Positions 1 through 5,313 of a stretch of DNA of 5,313 bases are shown here, piece by piece (within the stretch, counting starts at the first letter, position 1; the number at the start of each line of letters is the position of its first letter). Position numbers and translations under genes: made by a program. The notes under the pieces were generated by a model, which saw nothing but the letters and a program-made list of their open reading frames with translations, searched no databases and was not told the DNA's origin. This DNA is from Cyclobacteriaceae bacterium (GTDB taxonomy: Bacteria; Bacteroidota; Bacteroidia; Cytophagales; Cyclobacteriaceae), in contig JAOUOM010000208.1 of NCBI GenBank assembly GCA_029880385.1, positions 1-5,313 on the forward strand, written 5' to 3'.

Positions 1-56
1 AGAACCCATACCTTTCGTATTTTCACCTTCATTTCTGATTTATTTTTATTATCCAT
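1..56 (-). CDS. Possible N-terminus of a divergent gene, cut by the window edge
   Basis: On the minus strand an ATG at 56-54 opens a frame of 18 codons that stays open to the left edge. A stop codon lies directly upstream in the same frame. The predicted start is MDNKNKSEMKVKIRKVWV, a lysine-rich beginning that looks like a plausible protein N-terminus; a second in-frame ATG lies at 32-30. A minus-strand -7-like element at 132-139 would give a leader of about 70 nt. Too little is visible to name a family. Two plus-strand frames are also open over these bases, so the stretch could instead be the tail of a plus-strand gene or non-coding. Low confidence. Confidence 0.33.
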   Translation of the reverse strand, partial: MDNKNKSEMKVKIRKVWV

Positions 57-105
57 TTAAAATGTGAAACGGATTAACTTGCATCAAAATCTGGTCAAGG
101 CTTTG

Positions 106-135
106 CTTTTATCAAAAAACACTTCTTTTATCAAA
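106..135. repeat. 11-bp direct repeat CTTTTATCAAA upstream of rpsT
   Basis: CTTTTATCAAA occurs exactly at 106-116 and again at 125-135, with starts 19 bp apart. A related copy, CTTGCATCAAA (two mismatches), lies at 78-88. The repeats lie upstream of the rpsT -33 element, and the second copy overlaps the possible minus-strand -7 element. They could be binding sites for a regulator or chance in AT-rich DNA. Confidence 0.4.
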
Positions 136-139
136 CATA
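132..139 (-). promoter_or_regulatory. Possible minus-strand -7 promoter element
   Basis: Read on the minus strand the sequence is TATGTTTG, a full match to the Bacteroidota -7 consensus TAnnTTTG. No good -33 TTTG lies at the usual 17-23 bp upstream, which weakens the call. It would drive the possible divergent gene starting at 56. Confidence 0.3.
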
Positions 140-153
140 GTTAGGCAAATGCT

Positions 154-184
154 TTTTGATTTAGTGATTAAATTACTAGATTTG
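154..184 (+). promoter_or_regulatory. rpsT promoter, Bacteroidota -33/-7 type
   Basis: A -33 element TTTTG (154-158) and a perfect -7 element TAGATTTG (177-184, consensus TAnnTTTG) are separated by 18 bp, within the usual range for the primary sigma factor of Bacteroidota. The expected transcription start is a few bases past the -7 element, near 190, giving a leader of roughly 25 nt before the rpsT ATG. A near-perfect 17-bp palindrome (162-178) fills the spacer and touches the -7 element, so an operator is possible. Confidence 0.7.
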
Positions 185-216
185 CATCCCTTAATTTAAG
201 CAGGAAACAGAAACAA

Positions 217-468
217 ATGGCAAATCATAAGTCAGCATTAAAAAGAATTCGCTCAAACGAGGCGAAACGACTTAGGAATCGTTACCAACATAAAACGACC
301 CGAACTTTCATCAAAAGATTGAGAGAAGAAACAGACAAGACTAAAGCAGAAGAACTTTTGAAAGAAGTGAATGCAATGTTGGACAAACTGGCGAAGCGAA
401 GCATTATCCACAAGAATAAAGCATCAAACCTTAAATCAAGCCTAACCCTCAAGGTTAAGTCACTTTGA
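217..468 (+). CDS. rpsT: 30S ribosomal protein S20 (bS20)
   Basis: This encodes an 83-residue, strongly basic protein of the bS20 family, which binds 16S rRNA early in assembly of the small subunit. The family pattern is clear: the start MANHKSALKRIR, an Arg/Lys-rich N-terminal helix (about residues 5-40), and the conserved C-terminal block IIHKNKASNLKSSL (about 63-76). The length is close to the usual 85-90 residues. The ATG at 217 gives the canonical MANHKSA start and lies about 25 nt after the predicted transcription start. No strong Shine-Dalgarno sequence is needed or seen, though AGGAAA lies at 202-207. It has its own promoter and terminator and so appears to be a single-gene transcript. 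In E. coli, S20 represses its own translation; nothing here shows whether this happens in this organism. Confidence 0.97.
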   Translation: MANHKSALKRIRSNEAKRLRNRYQHKTTRTFIKRLREETDKTKAEELLKEVNAMLDKLAKRSIIHKNKASNLKSSLTLKVKSL

Positions 469-491
469 TTTACGATTGACATCCTTATACT

Positions 492-516
492 AAACCCGCT
501 TGGCGGGTTTTTTTAT
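492..516 (+). terminator. Rho-independent terminator after rpsT
   Basis: An 8-bp perfect stem, AAACCCGC (492-499) with GCGGGTTT (503-510), closes a 3-nt loop TTG and runs directly into a T tract (508-514). It begins 24 nt after the rpsT stop codon. This is a textbook intrinsic terminator that separates rpsT from radC. Confidence 0.92.
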
Positions 517-632
517 TTGTATCTGATGCCCGCATACGGGGTTGGCCTCATGGTATTTTTCGGCTGCATATCATGGGTTTGTGCTTTTCTTTATCCCAAA
601 CACACTGTATATTAGTTGGATACACCACGCCA

Positions 633-1331
633 ATGGAGACGTATCCAACCTCATTCTCGATCAAAAAATGGGCAGAAGAAGACCGGCCAAGGGAGAAACT
701 CCTGCTCAAAGGCAAATCAACCCTGAGTGATGCCGAACTCATTGGCATCCTTATTGGCTCAGGCACACCTACCCGCTCTGCCGTTGATTTATCCAAAGAA
801 ATTCTGGCTTCCGTAAGCCATAACCTCAATTCCCTGGCACGAATGTCTGTTCATGATCTGAAGAAATTCAAAGGCATCGGGGAGGCAAAAGCCATATCCA
901 TCGTAGCGGCACTTGAACTGGGTCGCCGAAGAAAAGAAACCGAATCCCTTCGAAAACCCAAAATCACCTCCTCAAAAGATGTCTATGAGCAATTTCGATC
1001 CGAATTGCTTGACCTCCTCCATGAAGAATTCTGGCTACTGTTGCTCAGGAGAAACAACGAGGTAATCCGCAAATCCCAGATTTCAAAAGGCGGCATATCG
1101 GGCACGGTAGTCGACCCTAAAATGATTTTCAAAGCGGCGTTAGATGAATCCGCCAGTGCCATTATCCTCGTTCACAATCATCCTTCGGGCAACCTCCAGC
1201 CCAGTCAGGCCGATATTCAATTGACACGGAAACTGAAATCCGCAGGAGAATTTCTGGAACTACCCATTCTGGATCACCTCATTTTCACGAATGATGGGTA
1301 CTTTAGCTTTGCAGATGAATCCTTGTTATGA
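633..1331 (+). CDS. radC: RadC family JAMM-domain protein (UPF0758)
   Basis: This 232-residue protein has full RadC/UPF0758 architecture. The N-terminal part contains the family signature WAEEDRPREKLL (13-24) and LSDAELIGILIGSG (31-44). A helix-hairpin-helix-like segment, FKGIGEAKA (79-87), leads into a helix ending in LGRRRK. The C-terminal JAB/MPN domain holds an intact JAMM metal site: H181, H183 and D194 in HNHPSG...SQAD, with a likely catalytic Glu at 131 or 132 (HEEFW). The family has metalloprotease-type residues but no settled function; the old link to recombinational repair in E. coli was not upheld. The ATG at 633 was chosen over an in-frame ATG at 573 because the extra 20 residues do not resemble the family, whose members start shortly before the KxWAEEDRPREKL block. 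It follows the rpsT terminator, so it should have its own promoter; I see only a weak candidate, TATATTAG at 608-615. Confidence 0.93.
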   Translation: METYPTSFSIKKWAEEDRPREKLLLKGKSTLSDAELIGILIGSGTPTRSAVDLSKEILASVSHNLNSLARMSVHDLKKFKGIGEAKAISIVAALELGRRRKETESLRKPKITSSKDVYEQFRSELLDLLHEEFWLLLLRRNNEVIRKSQISKGGISGTVVDPKMIFKAALDESASAIILVHNHPSGNLQPSQADIQLTRKLKSAGEFLELPILDHLIFTNDGYFSFADESLL

Positions 1332-1385
1332 CCCTGCCTTGGTTCACCAACAAGAAGTCATGCAAATCAAAAAACATAATACTCA

Positions 1386-1997
1386 ATGAAAAAACAGCAT
1401 TGGATAATCTTTATCCCCATTCTCATTGTAATTGGATACCTGTTCTTTTCACCGGAAGACGATGCCAGCTACCGCGAATTGGTAAACAAAGAAATTGATA
1501 GCCGGAAGAAATTTCTCGAATTCAACGAACAGTCCCCTTTTCGCTTGTTTAATGAACCCTACACTACACCTTCCTATTTCGAAATTGATCCATCCTATAA
1601 GGTAACAGCCACAATTGAGAAAATTAATGAACGGCAATTCGTCACATTGGAGACCAGCACTGGCGAACCTGAACGTTACCTCAAATATGCCTATTTGGTT
1701 TTCAACCTACAGTCTCAGCCGCTGAGGTTGCTGGTACTAAAGCCCGCCGGACTGGGTGCTGCCAATGTGTTTTTTTGTGCCTTTGCGGATGCCACCAGCG
1801 GAACCCTCACCTATGGTGGCGGAAGGTACCTGGATGTGACACTCGGCAAAAGTCAAAAAACCACACTTGATTTTAACCTGGCTTACAATCCCTATTGTGC
1901 GTATGTGTCCGGCTATTCTTGTCCGTTGCCCCCACCCGAAAACACATTGCCCATATCCATCCTAGCCGGCGAAAAAATATTTAAAAACACACATTAA
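1386..1997 (+). CDS. DUF1684 family protein, N-terminally membrane-anchored
   Basis: This 203-residue protein starts with two lysines followed by one hydrophobic segment (about residues 6-21). That makes a signal anchor or uncleaved signal peptide likely, with the rest outside the cytoplasmic membrane. The C-terminal half carries the conserved blocks I associate with DUF1684: GGGRYLD (144-150), LDFNLAYNPYCAY (161-173), CPLPPPEN (179-186) and AGEK (194-197). Cysteines lie at 131, 171 and 179; the last two fall inside conserved blocks. There is no lipobox cysteine near the N-terminus. The biochemical role of the family is unknown, and I assign none. It lies 54 nt after radC with no clear promoter or terminator between, so co-transcription with radC is possible. 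A likely pheT promoter starts just after its stop codon. Confidence 0.85.
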   Translation: MKKQHWIIFIPILIVIGYLFFSPEDDASYRELVNKEIDSRKKFLEFNEQSPFRLFNEPYTTPSYFEIDPSYKVTATIEKINERQFVTLETSTGEPERYLKYAYLVFNLQSQPLRLLVLKPAGLGAANVFFCAFADATSGTLTYGGGRYLDVTLGKSQKTTLDFNLAYNPYCAYVSGYSCPLPPPENTLPISILAGEKIFKNTH

Positions 1998-2021
1998 GGT
2001 ATCCTTTACGCATTCCGTATA

Positions 2022-2029
2022 TATTTTTG
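2022..2029 (+). promoter_or_regulatory. Probable pheT promoter (-7 element)
   Basis: TATTTTTG matches the Bacteroidota -7 consensus TAnnTTTG in full and lies 27 nt before the pheT ATG, implying a leader of about 20 nt. No good -33 TTTG is visible at 17-23 bp upstream; only TTTAC around 2005-2009 is T-rich, and it is too close. It would drive pheT and probably the two genes that follow. Confidence 0.5.
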
Positions 2030-2056
2030 CCGACTGACCAAAAAACCAGGGGGCTC

Positions 2057-4465
2057 ATGAAAATATCCTACAATTGGCTTAGAGAATTTATCGATGTGAC
2101 GGCTAGTCCAGTCGAGCTGGGAGAAATTCTTACGCAAACCGGACTCGAAGTGGAGTCGGTAGAAAATATCGAAAAAATAAAGGGAGGACTCAAAGGCCTG
2201 GTGGTCGGAAAAGTAGTGGAATGTGTCCCTCATCCCAATGCAGATAAATTAAAAACTACAAAAGTTGATGCCGGTGACGGCACCTTACTGTCCATTGTGT
2301 GCGGTGCACCAAATATAGCCGAAGGGCAGCACGTCATAGTGGCACCCGTAAACACGGTCATTTACCCAACGACCGGCGAACCATTCACGATTAAAAAAAG
2401 CAAAATCCGGGGTGAAGTATCCGAAGGCATGCTCTGCGCCGAAGATGAAATAGGAATGGGTACCAGCCATGACGGGCTACTCATCCTTGATGCAAATATT
2501 CCGGTTGGCACTCCTGTCTCCAGCCTGTTTGAGTCCGGTACGGATGCCGTATTTGAAATTGGCCTTACCCCTAACCGGGGGGATGCCGCTTCCCATTTGG
2601 GCACTGCCCGCGACCTTCGGGCCTATTTTGATAAAAATATTTCACTACCCGATACTACCTTACCTTCACCTGTCATTTCTGACCCAATCGACGTAGACGT
2701 GCAGGATACGGCCGGCTGTGTCCGTTATTCGGGTATCACAATACGAAATATAAAAATTGGCCCCTCACCCGACTGGCTACAGTGGCGACTTTCGGCAATT
2801 GGACTGGATCCGATCAACAACATCGTTGACATCACCAACTATGTGTTGCACAGCCTGGGCCAGCCCCTGCATGCCTTTGATGCAGATGAAATAAAAGGCG
2901 GCAAAGTACTGGTGAAAACACTGGCACAGGGCACGTCGTTCACGACCCTTGATGAAAAAGAAAGAAAACTGGATGCCCGGGATCTGATGATCTGCAATAC
3001 CGAAGAAGGCATGTGTATTGCCGGAGTATTTGGGGGTATCAAATCGGGCATTAAGGACACAACAACCAGTATTTTCCTGGAAAGTGCCTGTTTCTCCCCG
3101 GACTATGTCCGTGGCACTGTACTAAGGCACAACCTTTCAACGGATGCCGCCTTCCGCTTTGAACGGGGAACGGATCCGGAATTTACCGTTGAAGCCCTGA
3201 AATATGCTGCCCGGCTGATACTGGAGATAGCTGGCGGAACACTCGCATCCCCCATCATCGATGTGTACCCTGCACCGGTAATACCTGTCAGTATTGCGGC
3301 TAAATTCAGCACCTTCGACAAGCTTATCGGCGAAAAGCTACCAAAGAAAACCATCACGGACATCCTCAACCGCCTCGATATCCGAACTGAATCAATCAAT
3401 GAGTCGGGTTTTACAGCCATCGTGCCCCCCTACCGGAGCGAAGTGACCCGGGAAGCCGATCTGGTGGAAGAAGTATTGCGGATATACGGCATCAACAACA
3501 TCGGCATCGAAGGCGCATCTTCTACCGATTATATGGCTGAATTCAAAACGATCGAACCCTATAAACTTCAGGAAGATCTTTCCATCCTGTTGGCAGGAAA
3601 AGGCTACCACGAGATCATGACCAATTCGCTTACCAGCGAAAAACATGAAACCAGACTTGGCCTGGGTGAAGGCAAACTAGTCAGGATGCTAAACCCGTCA
3701 AGTGAAGACCTGGGCATCATGAAGCCGACACCACTTTATACCAGCCTCGAAGTACTGCGGTACAACCTCAACCGGAAACAAACCAATATTCGTGTTTTTG
3801 AATTTGGAAAATCTTACCATTACGACGAGAAATACATCGAAAAAAACTGGCTGTGCCTGTATCAAACCGGACTGCAACACGATGAAAGCTGGCTGGCTGA
3901 AGCACGCCCCTCACATATTTACAGCCTCACCGCTTGTGTAAATGACCTCCTGTCCCGTTGTGGGATCGACAGCCAGGATCAACTCCCCATTCACAGCGAT
4001 CCAGTATGGCAATATGGTATTGAAATCCTGTTCCGCGATAAGGTAATTGCCCGTATAGGGAAATTAAAAAACAGCATCAGTGACTATTTTGATATTGATT
4101 TGGATGTATTTTTTGCCCAAATAGACTGGGACGTTGTCTTGCGCTATGCAACCGATAAAGTCCTGTATTCACCTGTATCAAAATTTCCCGAAGTAAGAAG
4201 GGACCTGTCGCTGGTGCTCGATAAAAAAATTTCTTTTCGGGATGTGAAGAAAATTTCTTTCAACTCCGAGAAAAAATTGCTAAATAGGATAAATGTTTTC
4301 AGTGTGTATGAAGGAGAGCAGATCGGAACGGACAAAAAGGCATATGCCATTGCCTTTTACCTTCAGGATGCCAGTCAGACACTTAATGACAAACAAATCG
4401 ATAAATCAATGCAACGGCTTATTCATTTGTTTGAGACTGAACTCAATGCCATAATCCGAAAATAG
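2057..4465 (+). CDS. pheT: Phenylalanine--tRNA ligase beta subunit
   Basis: This is the beta chain of the heterotetrameric cytoplasmic enzyme that charges tRNA-Phe with phenylalanine. The 802 residues are full length for the bacterial family. Domains in order: the N-terminal block MKISYNWLREF; an EMAP-II-like tRNA-binding domain (about 42-155, with PHPNADKL at 58-65 and VCGAPN at 81-86); the B3/B4 editing region (about 210-395), with TPNRGD (171-176) before it and TDAAFRFERGTDP (362-374) within it; a B5 domain (about 410-482) ending in EADLVEEVLRIYG; the catalytic-like core (about 495-700, with NPSSEDL and FEFGKSY); and a C-terminal FDX-ACB anticodon-binding domain (about 707-800, opening SKFPEVRRDLSLVL). 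The ATG at 2057 gives the standard MKISYNWL start. An in-frame TTG at 2027 lies inside the -7 element and is unlikely. No pheS is adjacent; the alpha chain must be encoded elsewhere. The next gene begins 3 nt after its stop. Confidence 0.98.
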   Translation: MKISYNWLREFIDVTASPVELGEILTQTGLEVESVENIEKIKGGLKGLVVGKVVECVPHPNADKLKTTKVDAGDGTLLSIVCGAPNIAEGQHVIVAPVNTVIYPTTGEPFTIKKSKIRGEVSEGMLCAEDEIGMGTSHDGLLILDANIPVGTPVSSLFESGTDAVFEIGLTPNRGDAASHLGTARDLRAYFDKNISLPDTTLPSPVISDPIDVDVQDTAGCVRYSGITIRNIKIGPSPDWLQWRLSAIGLDPINNIVDITNYVLHSLGQPLHAFDADEIKGGKVLVKTLAQGTSFTTLDEKERKLDARDLMICNTEEGMCIAGVFGGIKSGIKDTTTSIFLESACFSPDYVRGTVLRHNLSTDAAFRFERGTDPEFTVEALKYAARLILEIAGGTLASPIIDVYPAPVIPVSIAAKFSTFDKLIGEKLPKKTITDILNRLDIRTESINESGFTAIVPPYRSEVTREADLVEEVLRIYGINNIGIEGASSTDYMAEFKTIEPYKLQEDLSILLAGKGYHEIMTNSLTSEKHETRLGLGEGKLVRMLNPSSEDLGIMKPTPLYTSLEVLRYNLNRKQTNIRVFEFGKSYHYDEKYIEKNWLCLYQTGLQHDESWLAEARPSHIYSLTACVNDLLSRCGIDSQDQLPIHSDPVWQYGIEILFRDKVIARIGKLKNSISDYFDIDLDVFFAQIDWDVVLRYATDKVLYSPVSKFPEVRRDLSLVLDKKISFRDVKKISFNSEKKLLNRINVFSVYEGEQIGTDKKAYAIAFYLQDASQTLNDKQIDKSMQRLIHLFETELNAIIRK

Positions 4466-4468
4466 GCC

Positions 4469-4768
4469 ATGAACAACGTACCACTTCGTAATGAAATAGG
4501 CAATCTTGAACGAAAGCTTCGGCTGTTGTTATCCGAACATCAGAAGCTTAAGGAAGACCTGTCTTTTTACCGGGAGGAAAACGAAGAATTACGGACAAAA
4601 ATCAAAGGAAAAGAGAAGGAATTGGCCCATTTTCAAAATAAGGATAAAATTAGTAAAATTGTGGGTAACATGACGGCCGGAGGGGAAGACTCGAAAGAGT
4701 TGAAAATAGTATTAGATCAGTATATTAAAGAGATAGATAAATGCATAGCTCATTTGAGCGAAGCGTAA
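4469..4768 (+). CDS. Small coiled-coil protein between pheT and zapA (possibly ZapB-like)
   Basis: This 99-residue, highly charged protein is predicted to be mostly a long coiled coil (about residues 6-57), with leucines at heptad-like spacing in NLERKLRLLLSEHQKLKEDL and further E/K-rich repeats. After a glycine-containing break (about 66-72, GNMTAGG), a second amphipathic helix follows (about 75-97, ELKIVLDQYIKEIDKCIAHL). It has no signal peptide or membrane segment, so it should be cytoplasmic. It starts 3 nt after pheT and ends 9 nt before zapA, which implies translational coupling within one operon. Proteins of this type sit at the same place in other Bacteroidota. Position and architecture suggest a partner of ZapA at the division site, like ZapB in proteobacteria, but I see no direct sequence proof. 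Other coiled-coil adaptors are possible. Confidence 0.8.
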   Translation: MNNVPLRNEIGNLERKLRLLLSEHQKLKEDLSFYREENEELRTKIKGKEKELAHFQNKDKISKIVGNMTAGGEDSKELKIVLDQYIKEIDKCIAHLSEA

Positions 4769-4777
4769 CAAATCCGA

Positions 4778-5062
4778 ATGGCGGAACTATCGATAAAACT
4801 TAGGATTGGCAATAGGGAGTATCCCATGCGGGTAAAAGCCGAAGACGAAGAACGGATTCGGCTGGCAGGTAAAGTTTTGAATGAAAAAATGAAAACCTAC
4901 CGGGAAAAATTCGGAATAGAAGAATATCAGGATTTGCTCGCAATGGTTGCTTTTGACTGTCAGGTCGAACGCATGAAAAGTGAAGAAAACAAACAATCGA
5001 CTGACGAATATTCCTTAATGCAAATTCAAAATCTGAGCAAATTGATTTCAGATTCACTTTAA
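4778..5062 (+). CDS. zapA: Cell division protein ZapA
   Basis: This 94-residue protein of the ZapA family is a cytoplasmic FtsZ-associated protein that cross-links FtsZ filaments and stabilises the Z ring. The N-terminal globular part shows the family pattern: a short beta segment, LSIKLRIGNREYPMRV (4-19), then AEDEERIRLAGKVLNEKM (21-38). This is followed by a helix with LLAMVAFDCQVE (53-64) and a C-terminal coiled-coil tail. The length matches the short ZapA proteins of Bacteroidota. The ATG at 4778 is the only sensible start and lies 9 nt after the stop of the coiled-coil gene, so the two are probably co-transcribed and co-translated. A weak hairpin with a U-rich tail follows the stop and may reduce read-through into rny. 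Confidence 0.92.
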   Translation: MAELSIKLRIGNREYPMRVKAEDEERIRLAGKVLNEKMKTYREKFGIEEYQDLLAMVAFDCQVERMKSEENKQSTDEYSLMQIQNLSKLISDSL

Positions 5063-5067
5063 TACTA

Positions 5068-5096
5068 CTGAAAACACGCTTTTCAGCTTTTCCATT
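5068..5096 (+). terminator. Weak terminator-like hairpin after zapA
   Basis: A 7-bp perfect stem, CTGAAAA (5068-5074) with TTTTCAG (5080-5086), closes a 5-nt loop CACGC and is followed by the pyrimidine-rich stretch CTTTTCCATT. The stem is AT-rich and the T run is interrupted, so it would be a weak or partial terminator at best. It begins 5 nt after the zapA stop codon. Confidence 0.4.
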
Positions 5097-5118
5097 CTTC
5101 TGCTCAACACGGACAGGT

Positions 5119-5148
5119 CATGTCATCCTTAACAAATTAAATGACATG
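5119..5148 (+). promoter_or_regulatory. Hairpin enclosing the rny start codon
   Basis: An 8-bp perfect inverted repeat, CATGTCAT (5119-5126) with ATGACATG (5141-5148), surrounds an inner 4-bp stem, TTAA (5129-5132) with TTAA (5137-5140). The two stems are separated by a CC bulge and capped by the tetraloop CAAA. The last three bases of the 3' arm are the rny ATG, so in RNA the start codon would be paired. No T tract follows, so this is not an intrinsic terminator. The arrangement suggests control of RNase Y translation, which is an inference. Confidence 0.6.
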
Positions 5149-5313
5149 GAAATCACATATGTAATCCTCATTGCTCTTGGCGGCATCGCCATCGGGCTTG
5201 GAATTGACCGGATTGCGCTACGTCGATCAATCGAAAAGCGTAAAAAAGCAGCCGAAAATCAGAAAAAACTGATCATCAAAGAGGCTGAAATATCTGCTGA
5301 AAGTATCAAAAAA
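5146..5313 (+). CDS. rny: Ribonuclease Y, N-terminal part (cut by window edge)
   Basis: Fifty-six codons are visible before the window ends. The start MEITYVILIALGGIAIGLG forms a single membrane anchor (about residues 4-20). It is followed by a basic, then Lys/Glu/Ala-rich coiled-coil stretch (KRKKAAENQKKLIIKEAEIS) typical of the region between the anchor and the KH and HD domains of RNase Y. Those catalytic domains lie beyond the edge. RNase Y is a membrane-bound endoribonuclease that starts mRNA decay. The identity rests on this N-terminal pattern and on its place after zapA, as in other Bacteroidota. ATG 5146 is the only in-frame ATG, GTG or TTG near the start; the ATG at 5141 is out of frame and meets a stop after seven codons. 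The start codon lies in the 3' arm of a strong hairpin. Confidence 0.88.
   Translation, partial: MEITYVILIALGGIAIGLGIDRIALRRSIEKRKKAAENQKKLIIKEAEISAESIKK

Noticed and set aside
529..540. Short palindrome CCCGCATACGGG after the rpsT terminator
   Set aside because: Only a 4-bp stem with a 4-nt loop and no T tract; it is not convincing as a terminator or operator beside the clear terminator at 492-516.
608..615. TATATTAG as a radC promoter
   Set aside because: One mismatch to TAnnTTTG and no -33 at the right distance (TTTG at 578-581 is 26 bp away); too weak to list as a feature.
573..632. Upstream in-frame ATG that would extend RadC by 20 residues
   Set aside because: The extension MGLCFSLSQTHCILVGYTTP does not resemble RadC N-termini, and the ATG at 633 places the conserved block at the usual distance from the start.
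1340..1358. Small hairpin CTTGGTTCACCAACAAG after radC
   Set aside because: Only about 4 bp can pair at once and no T tract follows, so it does not support a terminator between radC and the DUF1684 gene.
2027..2056. TTG start extending PheT by 10 residues
   Set aside because: The TTG is part of the likely -7 element and would lie upstream of the transcription start; MKISYNWL at 2057 is the standard family start.
2839..3646. Long open frames on the minus strand within pheT
   Set aside because: They lie opposite a certain gene, overlap one another and show no recognisable protein features; they are shadows of pheT codon usage.
4221..4262. Repeated KKISF peptide and matching AAATTTCTTT DNA in the pheT FDX-ACB domain
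   Set aside because: Both copies fall at positions that fit the normal family pattern without an insertion, so this is more likely low-complexity coincidence than a duplication.

Overview
The window reads as an ordinary chromosomal segment of a Bacteroidota bacterium. Three things support this: the gene order pheT, small coiled-coil gene, zapA, rny; the protein sequences, especially RadC, PheT and the DUF1684 protein; and promoter elements of the Bacteroidota type (-7 TAnnTTTG, -33 TTTG) instead of the E. coli -35/-10 type. Starts lack well-placed Shine-Dalgarno sequences, as is usual in this phylum. I cannot place it below phylum with confidence. No mobile element, CRISPR array, tRNA or rRNA gene is visible, and I found no clearly novel multi-gene system.

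Layout. Positions 1-56 may hold the first codons of a minus-strand gene that runs off the left edge (uncertain). Positions 57-216 are an AT-rich intergenic region with a good rpsT promoter, a palindrome within that promoter, an 11-bp direct repeat, and a possible minus-strand -7 element. Next come rpsT (ribosomal protein bS20, 217-468) and a clear intrinsic terminator (492-516). Then follow radC (633-1331, JAMM-family protein), a membrane-anchored DUF1684 protein (1386-1997), and pheT (2057-4465, phenylalanyl-tRNA synthetase beta chain) behind a likely promoter. A 99-residue coiled-coil gene (4469-4768) and zapA (4778-5062) follow with gaps of 3 and 9 nt, so the three are probably one transcript. 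The window ends inside rny (5146 onward), which encodes membrane-anchored RNase Y.

How the genes fit together. The right half combines translation (PheT), cell division (ZapA and a probable ZapB-like partner) and mRNA decay (RNase Y). The coiled-coil gene fits a division-associated partner of ZapA by position and architecture, but that is inference. The most notable non-coding signal is a strong hairpin (5119-5148) whose 3' arm contains the rny start codon. This suggests that translation of RNase Y is limited by mRNA structure and may be autoregulated.
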